Assembly (NCBI GenBank): GCA_025617745.1
Contig: CM046856.1
Coordinates: 41,538,888-41,602,887 of the forward strand
Source of the DNA: Heliocidaris erythrogramma
Lineage: Eukaryota; Echinodermata; Echinoidea; Camarodonta; Echinometridae
Reading direction: 5' to 3'
Length of the DNA stretch: 64,000 nt
Part shown: positions 1-10,443 of the stretch, one piece after another
Numbering within the stretch: the first letter of the stretch is position 1
How the letters are laid out: each line of letters begins with the position of its first letter
Program-made: the position numbers and the translations under genes
Notes under the pieces: model-generated
What the model was told of the DNA's origin: nothing
Databases searched by the model: none
What the model saw: the letters and a program-made list of their open reading frames with translations, nothing else

Positions 1-11
1 TATGTATGGCT

Positions 12-463
12 AGAGTGCCCAAGTCTGCGCAGTGCCCATGTCTGCGCACACGCTTAACTGCGCGATTCTAATATAAAACAAAACACGCAACGAACACAAA
101 CATTTCATCTTTATCATAGCGATAGGTATTCATGCAAAAAACGGGTCAAAATATTGAAAAAGGTCTTATTTCATGCATTTTATTCACAAGCCTCAAAATG
201 TTGTCGTTCACGTAAAAACTCCCGAACTGCGTGTAAAATGAATGAGTGCGCAGACATGGGCACCATTGTTTTTTTCAATGTTGAAATGACACGGCCGCCG
301 TTCCTTGTGTAAATGCCATTGTTCTTGTTCTAATTTTGACGAGAATTTTTGCAAACTTACTCTTTAGAATATCAGGAATAATATAAAATCAAGCTTTAGA
401 GGAATATTAAAGAAATTCTTGTGAATTTCAGGTCAAAATCTTAGGTGCGCAGACATAGGGCTC
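12..463. repeat. Dispersed 16-18 bp motif, three copies
   Basis: The word GTGCGCAGACATGGGC occurs in inverted form near 37-52, in direct form near 246-263, and in a variant form near 445-460. A related 'gtgcccaagtctgcgcag' stands at 16-33. The copies are about 200 bp apart in AT-rich sequence with no coding signal. They may be subterminal motifs of an element that begins before the window. Nothing else is recognisable in 1-940. Confidence 0.5.
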
Positions 464-940
464 CCCATCATACTGTCTCTAGAGACAGATTTCACAATAT
501 GGCCATTATAGGCCCTAGTACTGTAGTAGACACAACATTATAACAAACGTAAACATTCCGCAAACACCATCAATGATTTTATCCACAATACAAACCTTAT
601 TATTGGACTCAAGCACTGGATCGGCGTTCAGCTTTTTGAGCAGCAGCTGAACAGCTGCCACAACTTCGGCGTGATCTCCCATCTATAATCTTCAGCCCGA
701 AAAGGGAAATCCCGGTGCTCAATTAATCTTCTATACCAAAACAGCCGAAAATACCATATAATGATCGAATTCCAAATATAAAACTTGGTTTTTGGATACG
801 TTACATTCTGCCTTTCCTGTGCAAAAATTCCTAACACTAACTAACAGTAACACACTACTAGTAACAGTGCGTGAGTGACAGCAAAGACTTTATACGTACG
901 TGCAAAGAGTGCTCACCACTTATGCTCACCAGCATATAGC

Positions 941-1012
941 ACCAACCAACGAACGACGTAGAGGGCGTCAACACTACAAGTGTTGACGCCCTCTACGTTC
1001 GTTGACCAACCA
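941..1012. repeat. Hairpin flanked by an 8-bp direct repeat
   Basis: ACCAACCA at 941-948 is repeated at 1005-1012. Between them, two arms of about 25 bp (around 949-975 and 980-1004) are inverted copies with a loop of about 5 nt. The left arm carries a 3-bp insertion. The layout is that of a tiny foldback insertion with a target-site duplication, or of a template-switch event. Confidence 0.6.
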
Positions 1013-1064
1013 GGAGTGAGAGCACAGCTTCGGCGCGCGTGTTTTTTTTTACCGTAACCCTAAT

Positions 1065-1778
1065 GCGTCAAATTACTCATAATACGGTTTATTCCGTCAA
1101 GACTAGTCGGCATGAATATTCATGAAAACGAATTGTAGCGATATAATAAAACGAGCAAGGCCATCGAGCAGCTGTTCTACGTGGCGCAATCGGATAATCC
1201 GGTGCTCTCTTGGTGAAAGGCCCGCGAGTTCGAATCTCGGCAGAGGTTTATAATACGAAATTTTCTTTTGCTGATTTAAAAATAAGGTGACTGAGAAAGA
1301 AAATACAAGTCCGATACTTGTAGTCTCTTTCAAACTCTTCAAAAAGGGGTTTCTGATGCGTTAGCGATACGGAAAAAAAGGGTAAGCACTGTAGAGGCAC
1401 CAATCCTGCAGCTGAGCTCATGAATATTCATATCAGAAACCCCTTTTTGAAGGCTTTGAAAGATACTACAAGTTTTGGACTTGTATTTTCTTACTCAGTC
1501 ACCTCATTTTTAAATCAGCAAAAGAAAATTTCGTAATATAAACCTCTGCCGAGGTTCGAACTAGTGGTCCTTTCACCAAGAGGGGACTGGATTATCCGAT
1601 TGCGCCACACAGAACAGCTGCACGATGCCCTTGCTCGTTTTATTATATCGCTACCATTCGTTTCATGAATATTCATGCCGACTAGTTTTGACGGAATAAA
1701 CCGTATTATAAGCAATTTGACGCGATATGAATATTCATGAGCTCTGCTGCAGGATTGGTGCCTATACTGCTTACCAAA
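1065..1778. mobile_element. Foldback element with tRNA-like sequence in both arms
   Basis: Sequence 1065-1357 is repeated in inverted orientation at 1432-1723 with scattered mismatches. The spacer 1380-1431 (around 'gcaccaatcctgcag') is itself repeated inverted just outside the right arm, at 1724-1778. The order is therefore L, X, inverted L, inverted X. Each arm carries a tRNA-like block: a box-A-like TGGCGCAATCGG and a box-B-like GTTCGAATC in the left arm near 1182-1240, with a decayed counterpart in the right arm. No protein is encoded; open frames here are chance. It is a non-autonomous foldback that captured, or arose from, a tRNA-derived SINE. The superfamily is not determined. Confidence 0.75.
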
Positions 1779-2234
1779 AAAAAGACGCCTCCGGCGCACA
1801 GTGAAATATCGCGATCGCCAAATATCCCCGGTTGAGTGGCTCAGTCCCAAAATAAAGCACGCGTATAATTTTGGTACATGATATGTCTATCATCCAGAGG
1901 GAAATGTTATAGTCTTAATCAAGATGTTTGTATTTTTTATTTTCTTTCTTTTTTTCTTCTTTGTCAGACGCTCCTAAAGTACCCCAACCCCCAATATTGA
2001 GCTAGATCAGGTGGAAAGGAAGCCTTAAGAAACCTACATATAGAGATTCGCCATAGTAGTCCAAAGATACCCAAATGAGATCAGCTAGAAAGGAAACCTT
2101 ATGAAACCTGTGGGAAATTACTCGCCAGATGGTTTGTTGTGATAGTTAATAATTATAGTACCGGTATGTTATATAATTGACATTAGTTCTTGACTGCAAC
2201 GCAAAAAGTCCGTTAGACCAAGTAGTGTCGTTGC

Positions 2235-2609
2235 AAATATCTTATAATAAAGGATTTCGGGCTCTTTTTTTGGTTCAAATAGGCTCCTCCCCTGGCCCTT
2301 TCGGTCCCCGCATTTTGGTACCCACGGGTGGGGAAGGGTTCTTAGGGTGGTGGGAGGCACTTCTTGAGGGCTGACGTCCCGTCCATATTTCATAAATTCA
2401 TTTTTAAACATTGAATTTCCGCAGGGAGTAGGCCTAATAATTCCACCAACCCATGAAGCGGGTTTGTAGCTTCAGGCCCAGCCAACCCATACTTTCCCTG
2501 TGAAGGGGAGCTATGCCAAAGAACAGCATGGCCATATATCCGCATGGCTTCAGTATACAGTACAGTATTATACACACGTGTTAGATCGTTCGCACGTACG
2601 TGTACAGGT
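2235..2609 (+). repeat. Dispersed repeat, copy 1 of 2
   Basis: About 375 bp recurs in inverted orientation at 56325-56705. Shared landmarks are a purine/pyrimidine-rich block (near 2280-2370), a 'gacgtcccgtccatatttcat' block, and 'cacgtacgtgta' at the outer end. Identity is high but there are small indels. No coding potential is conserved between the copies. The 237-bp tandem array begins immediately after this copy. Confidence 0.8.
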
Positions 2610-2617
2610 CATCAGAT

Positions 2618-3672
2618 CAGGCTTATCCGAACATTGCTGTGGCTAGTTGGTCTACAGTGAATATGACAGCTTTTAGATTAAGTTGCATATTTTTCATTTT
2701 CATTTAATTCACACGCTTCTTAGAACTGTTGTAGGTAGAATTATATTGTAAAATACAATTGACAGCCATTTAATGTGAATTTGAGTTTGGTAAAGTTTAA
2801 AAATTGACACACTATCTGGGTTGTATTCTCCCCTAGTCCCTGGGCGGTCCCACTCAGGCTTATCCGTACATTGCTGTGGCTAGTTGGTCTACAGTGAATC
2901 TGACAGCTTTTAGATTAAGTTGCATATTTTTCATTTTTATTTAATTCACACGCTTCTTAGAACTGTTGTAGGTAGAATTATATTGTAAAATACAATTAAC
3001 AGCCATTTAATGTGAATTTGAGTTTGGTAAAGTTTAAAAATCGACACACTATCTGGGTTGTATTCTCCCCTAGTCTCTGGGCGGTCCCACTCAGGCTTAT
3101 CCGTACATTGCTGTGGCTAGTTGGTCTACAGTGAATCTGACAGCTTTTAGATTAAGTTGCATATTTTTCATTTTTATTTAATTCACACGCTTCTTAGAAC
3201 TGTTGTAGGTAGAATTATATTGTACAATACAATTAACAGCCATTGAATGTGAATTTGAGTTTGGTAAAGTTTAAAAATCGACACAATACACCAATATCTG
3301 GGTTGTATTCTCCCCTAATATCTGGGCGGCCCCGCTCAGGCTTATCCGTATAACCACCATTGCTGTGGCTAGCTGATCTACAGTGCATGTATGACAGCTT
3401 TTAGAATACGTTGTATTGTTCATTTTAATTTGATTCACATGCTTCTTAAAACTTTGGTAGGTATTATTGTACATTAGAAGTAACAGCAATATGATATGAC
3501 AGCTTTTACAACAAGTTGTATATTTTTCTTTTTCATTTAATTCACATACTTCTTTGAACTTTTTTAGGTCGCTAGATAAGTAGAAATATATTGTACAATA
3601 TAATTAATAATTTAATGTGAATTTGAGTGTGGTGAAGTTTAAAAATTGACACCAGACCGGGGTTGTATTCTC
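2618..3672 (+). repeat. Tandem array, 237-bp unit, four copies plus a degenerate fifth
   Basis: The start word CAGGCTTATCC occurs at 2618, 2855, 3092 and 3337, giving periods of 237, 237 and 245 bp. Units two and three are nearly identical. The fourth has small insertions, and a fifth partial unit (about 3490-3672) is strongly diverged. Each unit holds 'ttgctgtggctag', 'gacagcttttaga' and 'tctgggttgtattctc'. No ORF is maintained across units, so this looks like a young minisatellite. Confidence 0.9.
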
Positions 3673-3797
3673 AGGACAGCTCGTGGTAAAGAAGTTGCTT
3701 AGTCGCCAGCATACATACTGTAATCTGGAAACGATTTGGATTTTCCAGTAAAATTTGTTCAATATGTTCAGAGGATATGAAATAGATATAGACTTGG

Positions 3798-4010
3798 GTC
3801 AGGGGCGGATCCAGGGTGTTGTAACAAAGAGGTCACAATGCCGAAAACGTACACAATGAGGGGGGGGGGGGGGGGGGTTACTGCATACTGTTTTTGGCGA
3901 AAGATATAAAAAGCAAAAATCTGCCTTTTAACAGAGCTGGCACAACTAGCTTGTTTTCGTTTTAGGTTACTCATGGATGGACAACATGGAAAGCCGTAGC
4001 ATGGGTCGTT
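3798..4010 (+). mobile_element. hAT-like MITE end with poly-G tract
   Basis: The sequence starts with CAGGGGCGGATCCAGGG. The same terminus, inverted, closes the element near 55740. A G tract of about 18 follows near 3859-3877. The far end is not clear, so only a fragment can be supported. The CAG-N-GG terminus is typical of hAT-type MITEs; that assignment is inference. Confidence 0.4.
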
Positions 4011-4501
4011 TAAGATTTTTTAACTAACTGGTTTTCATTTGATACACAATTTATTTGATACATCATTTTGTTGCTGCATCTTCAAAAATGATTCTAAAAA
4101 CAATTCGTCTTCCGATGTTAAAGGGTCACTAAAATAAAAAAATAATTGCCCATTTTTCGTAGGAAGGTGTCATCAGGAGCCAAAAAATACCCATCACACA
4201 ATTTTTTATGCATTCAGTCATATTTTATAATCATTTGAAAAGTATATTTTTGCTGATTTACACAGTCATAAGCCCCGCCCCTAAAAAAACCCATCGAAGC
4301 GACATCGTGATCACGTGATCTGTGACGCATGAAAAGTAAGGGAAAATATTCCACTATAGTATACCGTGCGCGCCCGGAGGCCCCCGGCAGGCCCAGCCCG
4401 GTGCCGAGCATGATATTCACCGCATCGACCATTTGCATTGCGTATTTTCGCGGTTTAATTCCTCACAATAACTTTGATTTTGGGACACAGTTTCATCAAT
4501 A

Positions 4502-4747
4502 ATGCCTAATCGGTGTATAGTTGCGGGCTGTAGCAAGACCCCTAAAGATGGTGTAAGCCTACATCATTTTCCTAAAGATAAAAATATCTACGGAAATTGT
4601 GGGTCGCAAATGTAAAGCTCACGCGGGCAGAGTGGCAAGGGCCGGCCAAGTGAGTGGAGTACAATCTGCAGCGATCACTTTGCCGAAGATGATTTTGAGC
4701 ATCCTGGCCTGTATTCCGAATTTGGCATGAAGAGAATGATAAGCTAG
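4502..4747 (+). pseudogene. THAP zinc-finger domain relic
   Basis: ATG at 4502 opens MPNRCIVAGCSK followed by a HHFPKD motif, which is the N-terminal half of a THAP-type C2CH DNA-binding domain. After a frameshift near 4590 the frame continues with a conserved W in a VKLTRAEW stretch. After a second shift near 4650 it gives EWSTICSDHFAEDDFEHPG, which carries the second Cys/His pair and the C-terminal phenylalanine, and then a stop at about 4747. The THAP ligands are therefore present but spread over three frames. THAP domains occur in host regulators and in P-element-type transposases, and nothing adjacent decides between them. It is either a decayed gene or a badly broken exon. Confidence 0.7.
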
Positions 4748-4923
4748 CTAAAAGATTAAGCTATTCCAACGATCAGACTTGGAGTCAAGTCTTCTAATCT
4801 GTTTTTTCAACGACAACAGCTGCAGCAGCTTCACCCGTAGACCGAAAATTCTGTCTCTCGCTCGATCGTTAGCTAAGACGACCTAACAAACGAGAGACAT
4901 CATTTTCGGTTTACTTCACCCGT

Positions 4924-4963
4924 AACTCCAGGGAGCTCCAACGCGTTGGAGCTCCCTGGAGTT
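4924..4963. repeat. Perfect 40-bp palindrome with no spacer
   Basis: The half-site AACTCCAGGGAGCTCCAACG (4924-4943) is followed at once by its exact reverse complement (4944-4963). The flanks also echo each other: 'cttcacccgta' before it and 'ttcacccacgg' after it. This looks like an inverted duplication made by template switching rather than a transposon end. Confidence 0.9.
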
Positions 4964-4978
4964 ATTCACCCACGGCCC

Positions 4979-5150
4979 TTCACCGTATTCTGCGAGGGGT
5001 TCAAACATATAATATGGTCGAATTTCCCCTTGCCACTCGAGCTTCTTTGCCTTCGGGGTCTGATAAATCATCTGCCAGTAAATCAGAGTTCGTATCTGCA
5101 TGGCTCAGAAAAGTCCTCCAACTCGGAATCGCGGGCACTTTTCCTCTCTC
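4979..5150 (-). pseudogene. Possible P2X7-like intracellular-domain fragment
   Basis: On the minus strand a frame running down from about 5101 contains IRPYYMFEPLAEYGEG. This resembles the 'PY-x-FEP' start of the P2X7-intracellular-like zinc-binding domains found in many invertebrate proteins. Upstream, in another frame, acidic sequence (SDSELEDFSEP) also looks coding. The Cys-rich body of the domain was not found, so at most this is a broken first exon or a relic. It could be chance. Confidence 0.25.
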
Positions 5151-5199
5151 TCTCTATATAAGTTACTCGAATTCAGCCAAAATCAGTACTAATGTACTA

Positions 5200-6318
5200 T
5201 GTAAAGCGAAGTAAAAAAAAAAACCCGTAAGTGAAATAAACAAAACAAAAGCGTTCACCAGTCGCTATGTACGAGGGGAACATAGTCACTGCCGTACTAA
5301 AGATGAGTAGGACATTGTACAATCATACAGACGCATAAAACGGCTGTGCACGCGTTTATGACCAATGCAAAACTTTCGTTCGGCAAGCTCAGATGGATGA
5401 GAACATTGTTCAAAAGAAAAGCTAAAAAACAAAACAAGAGCTGTATATTTGGGCAAAAGCATTTTCTGATCTTGTAGAAGATATATTGCTAATGATTATT
5501 CACTCCTAAGATTATATTGATTAATTTCCTATTTTCATAAATTGTCCGTTGAACAGAGGGGTCAAATACCGCATTCTGTGTACAATATTATATGCTGCAG
5601 CCTGCAGATCCTGTGCCTCTTACTTTGCATACGTCACTTGGGGGTTAGCCAATCAGCTCACGAGTTTTAAGGAACGGTCCCAAAACCTCTACTTTTTCCC
5701 CTTTTTCGCCAAAACGAGACATATTTGGACAATCGATTGGCAGATTCGTGATTAGAAGGCAAAACTGCATGGAAAGAGCACCCATTTTTTCTCTAATTTA
5801 GTCAACCTTTAAAGAAAAAAATGCATCATGTTATGAACCTTCGTTTATCTCTCAGTCGCTATAAAGCTTCATCGCAAACATATAGCCGTCGGAAGCGATG
5901 GTGTAGATTTTTCCCTAATTCAGGGGGACATGTTATGAGGAATGCACATCTCCAGGGCCGAGAAAAGTAGATCACATCGTAAACAGATGATTTTTATATA
6001 TAGGATCAAACGCTTGATAAAAATTCAATTGCAGATAGATAATTTTAGGAATTGTAGCATTCTTTTATTCACATGATAATGATACAACAACAATAGTAAA
6101 CGATCATTGTTGTATATACAAAGTCTGATCAAGTAAGGAGTTATCAGAGAATATTGTTCTAATCATGCTATAATTCATGGTGAGTACACTTGTGATATGG
6201 GGTAACACAATACTAGCTGGGAGTCGGTCAACCTTGAGTCCTTGACCAAATGACCCAGGCCTAAACCATACATTTTTATTGGGGAGTGAGTCTTGCCTCA
6301 TGACCTTACTAGGAAGTT
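5200..6318. other. Non-coding, nothing recognised
   Basis: AT-rich sequence with short unconserved reading frames on both strands. No family, RNA gene or tandem repeat is visible. Confidence 0.5.
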
Positions 6319-6322
6319 TTAA

Positions 6323-7090
6323 AGGGGAAGTCCACCTGGGAAATGGGTTGGTTTTAAAGGAAGGAGATATTAAATAACTATAAATTAATGAAAGTTTTTA
6401 GCAAAAATCCGATGAGAAATAAGAAAATTATGATTTTTGGAAGTTGTAATCAATCAAACATGTGGAATTGGTAACTCCGTGACGTATATTGCGAGCTCCT
6501 CTCCCATTTAGCCAGTACTGAAAAAAAAATCATAATTTCAGTGTCTGAAGAGATATTTAATCATACATGCACATGCAACCTAAATAAAGCCATTGCTCAT
6601 GTTTTTACACAAAACCTGTATAAAACAAAATCATGTATTCCTTCACCAACAACTAAGAAAATGAAAAATTATGAGTTTCTGTAGAGACCTAATGCATGGA
6701 AGAGGAGATCGCAAGATCCGTCATCGAGTTGACAATTTCTACTTGAATTACATGTACAACTTTAAAAATTCAAAAATTTCTTATTTCTCATCGGATTTTC
6801 CTCAAACATTTATAGGAATCTGTTCCCCATATATTTTTGTTTTTATTCAAATGAACTGAATACATGGGTAACACGATAAAAAATTACTTTTAAAAAATTA
6901 ACTGAAGGCAATTTCAATAGCCCTGTCTACTAGTATATCACCTTTAGAAATGGGCGAACATTTCAATGGTGTATTATACGTAATCCGAACCTTGTTTCTC
7001 GAGGACATTACAATCATGACAGTAGACCTTTGAAATTGCCATTGAGTTTATATTTCGAAAGTGGTTTTATCGTGCCGGTGGACTTTCCCT
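6323..7090. mobile_element. TTAA-flanked MITE (piggyBac- or Kolobok-like)
   Basis: TTAA stands at 6319-6322 and again at 7091-7094. The termini are AGGGGAAGTCCACC on the left and, inverted, AGGGAAAGTCCACC on the right. The interior of about 770 bp has no transposase. A related terminus (GAACTTCCCCT) stands alone near 52014-52024. TTAA duplications with AGGG/CCCT termini fit piggyBac- or Kolobok-type elements; sequence alone cannot choose. Confidence 0.7.
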
Positions 7091-7094
7091 TTAA

Positions 7095-8640
7095 CAGTCA
7101 TACTTTAGAAGAATTGTGAAATTTGTAGACAATGGACTTCCTGTTTACCTCCTGTAGAGATATTGATAAAGTACATGTACTGATAAATAATAATAAACTT
7201 AAAAAAAAACAACATGAGGCCCCCATTCGCTTACTTGTTAAATTGATACTTATTAAAACGTGATTTCTTTGAGAACATGTCGGTGGACATCCTTTTAAAT
7301 CACAATTATGAAGTTGAAGTGTGTGGAGTTTTAAAATATTATTAGAGATGTTTATAGACACTTAGATAGAGTTATAGGAAAAGTGTGTTTATGAAGTGAA
7401 CGAAAGTTGGATTTAGGAGCTTAATTTTGATGAAAGAATCGTTAGTATATGGGCGTGGGTCTCATGATTGACTAATGTTTGTTTACATTTAATTTTGACA
7501 TGGATAAGTTTGACTGTATTTAAAAAAAAATACATATAAAGCACAAATAAGAGTTGTGTGATTGTATCTGGATTAAACTTTAGGCAGTTTTCTCTCGTTA
7601 ATTTTTGTTCGTTCAATGTCAGACGAGGCTTAAATTTATGGTAGGTCAGGCAAAGATCACTCGTTGCCTTTTTTGCATTCAAATGGTAGTGTACAACAGC
7701 CAGCTAAGGAAATATGTTAGTTGAAAATAAGGTTACATGTATATCTTTATTTAGTTGGGCTAAACTTATCTTTGTATAAAGCATCTTGGTAATTACCAGA
7801 CTCATTTATGACAACTGAAGTCAGCAGCAAATTTATTTGTTTGTTCACATTTTCAAGTTAAATCAGGTTAGAAATTTCCTGCATGACCTTAAAGCTGATA
7901 TAAAGAATTTTCTTAAGCTGTTCGCTCAGAGTTAATGCAAATAAATATGCATATGTAATTAGGTTCTAGTCTTCTTTCAAGACATTTTAAAGAAACATGG
8001 ACTCAATTAATTATAAACTGTCCGTTCTTAACATTTCGATGTGTTTAAAGGGATAAGTCTCTCTCTAGAACATATCTTTCAAATGAAACAATTCCAGTTT
8101 GTTTTGAAGAATTGTTTACATGACAAGCAGTCAAAGTATTATTGTTAAATGTAAAGTTTTAAAGTTACTTACATACAAAGGTAGAAAATTGAACCAAATA
8201 CGAAATGCGCTCACATCATGAAAAGTTATTGAAAGTTCAGTCATCTAGATTTCATACAAAGGAATTAATAGTCAATACTAAGCATTTGAAGCAAACTATG
8301 CAGTCTGAAAATAATACATGTTTTGTGATGACCAACGTATATTTATCTGGAGTATGATCTTTGATGATAATGGAAATATGTTATACATGGATTCCTTACA
8401 AGCGTCAAACACTATTGTGCTTTTAGTGCATTGAGGTTGATTGATTAGAACATTTTTTGATAAGTTATATTCTATGCACAAGTAAGGAGGAATGTAGTGT
8501 TGTGATTACACATGTGGCGTTCCATACACTGTGAAAGTAGAAGAGAGCAGATAAAGGGTTGAAATAATAAATCTGCACCGAGCCAGATCTACCATCAATA
8601 AACTATGGTCTAATCTATCTATTTAATGGTTGTACCTATG
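7095..8640. other. Non-coding AT-rich stretch
   Basis: No ORF with recognisable domains, no clear repeat termini and no RNA gene was seen. Minus-strand frames here are low-complexity Leu/Ile/Lys strings typical of AT-rich DNA. Confidence 0.5.
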
Positions 8641-9152
8641 CGTCAAACATTATACCACCCAGGGCGTAAAGAGGCGTTGATAGGTTACCCTATCAAAGAA
8701 CTCCATGGGGGAGTGGCCGGGAGGTGAGAGACACCCACCCCAGCAAAACAGAGCGGGAAGACATTTCGATAAGTGGCAAATCTACCTCCACTATTTCATT
8801 ACATGTTGCAGCCCTGTCATACATACACAACATACAGGGCAGACCCCACAGGACACTTTATCACCAGGAAGTTACAGGGTGGTAGCAAAAGAGACAATAG
8901 GAGATGGCAGGAGACCCATTACATGGTCCATGCTAAAAAGGGTTATTCCCACAATACAACTGGTGTGCTTTTCCCATTACGAAACACTGATGTTCAGGGC
9001 TGCCTTCTTATTGGCCTTTTTCGGGTTTCTCAGAGTGGGATAAAAAGTGCTAACAAAAGATGACATTCTTCTATGTCAGGGTCCAAGGCATTTTATGGTA
9101 GTGCGTATCCGATATTCCAAAACAGACCAGTATGGAAAGTCTACCACACTAA

Positions 9153-9320
9153 TGGGGTGTTGCAAGAGGGTTGCGATTGTTTGCGGGTTGCAACTGATCG
9201 GTACTGACTAATCAAAATCATTGTAGCAAGTGCATCTTCTTGAATGGGCAGACCCTGAACCATTCAGAATGGTTGTTCAAATTTGCTTTGCAATTGATTG
9301 TACTTTCTTGCAACACCCCA
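9153..9320. mobile_element. Harbinger-like MITE inside the recombinase pseudogene
   Basis: The termini TGGGGTGTTGCAAGA (9153) and its inverse, ending TCTTGCAACACCCCA (9320), are flanked by TAA at 9150-9152 and 9321-9323. Removing it restores the recombinase frame across ACC ACA CTA AGA. A 3-bp TWA duplication and GGG-N2-GTT termini are typical of PIF/Harbinger. Length is 168 bp, with no coding content. Confidence 0.85.
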
Positions 9321-9554
9321 TAAGAATACAAGGTGATGAAACTGAGAACTTAGGCCCATGCAGTAAAGGCTATTGCAGCCTTCCTACATGTAAGGCCCTC
9401 CGTTAAAGGCCCTTATTCTGTCACATAGACAGCTCCCCCTAAACCAGGTACCAATCCAGTGCAGTTTTGCAGAAAGCATTGGCTTATGCAGGCACAACCC
9501 CTAGCCAAGATGGCACACATTCATTCTGCATAGGGGCGGCAACCACAGCAGCCA

Positions 9555-9573
9555 TGGGGGGGGGGGGGGGGGG
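9555..9573 (+). repeat. Poly-G tract within the recombinase relic
   Basis: A run of about 18 G interrupts the region between the HSFC-type motif and the GRW/Tyr motif. Poly-G runs of this kind recur at 3.86, 12.4, 33.8, 34.2 and 55.4 kb, mostly inside MITEs. Confidence 0.8.
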
Positions 9574-9641
9574 TTCCAGGAGAGGAAATAATGGTTATGG
9601 GCAGGTGGCACAGTGAAGTCTACAAAAGGTATATAAGATAG

Positions 9642-10437
9642 GCATGCAGGGCATACTAAGATTATAATGAGTCTAACATGAAAGAAGAATTTGCAAAAAC
9701 AAAACATAAAAATAGGATACAAATTACAAAGAAAGAATATATACACATATATGGTAAAATAAGTATATTGACCGAAATGATAAATAAATAAACATAACAG
9801 CGACAGTAATAATAAAGTGATAAATAACAGAAAATGATACAAGTTTAAAATTGGTGATTGATGAACAGTAAATAAATCTCGCCAGACAGCTACATTTTAT
9901 AGGGCACATACCATCCAATTCACTGACTGCATTAACCCATTCATGACAGCAATTATTTCAAGGCCAAATTGATCACATCTTGTTCTTCAAATTGGCAACA
10001 ATAATATTTTTCTTTGAGTTGTTCATGGTTCTAATAAGGTGTAATGTCTTTGAAAACAATATGGTTAGAAACTTTGTCAAAAAGTTGAAAAAAGGCCAAT
10101 TTTGATATAAACAATGGTTTTGAACCTCCCAAATGTGTTGCCAATTTAAGGATTTAAAACTTATTCTCATTTTTTAAATTCCTGGCATCAAACGCAGTAT
10201 GATCATGTCAACAAAATGGACATAGTATATGCAGAAATATTTTTTCTTTCTACTCATGCATCCGATATGTTTTTCAGAGCGCTGAATCAAAATTTATTGA
10301 GCCAAAGCACAAAATGCGGTCAATTGTCTTGAAAGGGTTAACCTGTTGTAGAAAATGACACCCCACTGTAATTGCATTTGAGCGTGATACTCATTGGGTT
10401 GTAGCAAGAGATACTGCCGGAATTTTTTGTTTTTGTC
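9642..10437. other. AT-rich non-coding gap between recombinase and SGNH relics
   Basis: No gene is recognised. The gap ends with a pyrimidine-rich TTTTTGTCATTTCAG at about 10429-10443. That looks like a splice acceptor in front of the SGNH reading frame, so the gap may be an old intron. Confidence 0.4.
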
Positions 10438-10443
10438 ATTTCA

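Larger units (their letters stand above)
8705..9641 (+). pseudogene. Decayed tyrosine recombinase (Ngaro- or Crypton-like)
   Basis: The plus strand encodes, in pieces, the catalytic domain of a tyrosine recombinase. RAAFLLAFFGFLRVG, with the first catalytic Arg, ends near 9043, where a TAA replaces the expected Glu codon. The same frame continues with LTKDDI and RYSKTDQYGKSTT to about 9150. A MITE then interrupts it. Beyond the MITE come AIAAFLHVRPSVKGP, DSSP*TRYQ, and HSFCIGAATTAA near 9516-9550, where the usual HxxR is HSFC (Arg to Cys, consistent with CpG decay). After a poly-G tract, MGRWHSEVYKRYIR supplies the nucleophilic Tyr and a stop at about 9641. At least two stops, two frameshifts, one lost catalytic residue and one insertion make it inactive. 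It differs clearly from the DIRS recombinases elsewhere in the window. The SGNH domain at 10.45 kb lies downstream on the same strand. Confidence 0.8.

Noticed and set aside
1180..1245. tRNA gene
   Set aside because: Box-like words sit inside an inverted-repeat arm, the second arm is decayed, and there is no good cloverleaf.
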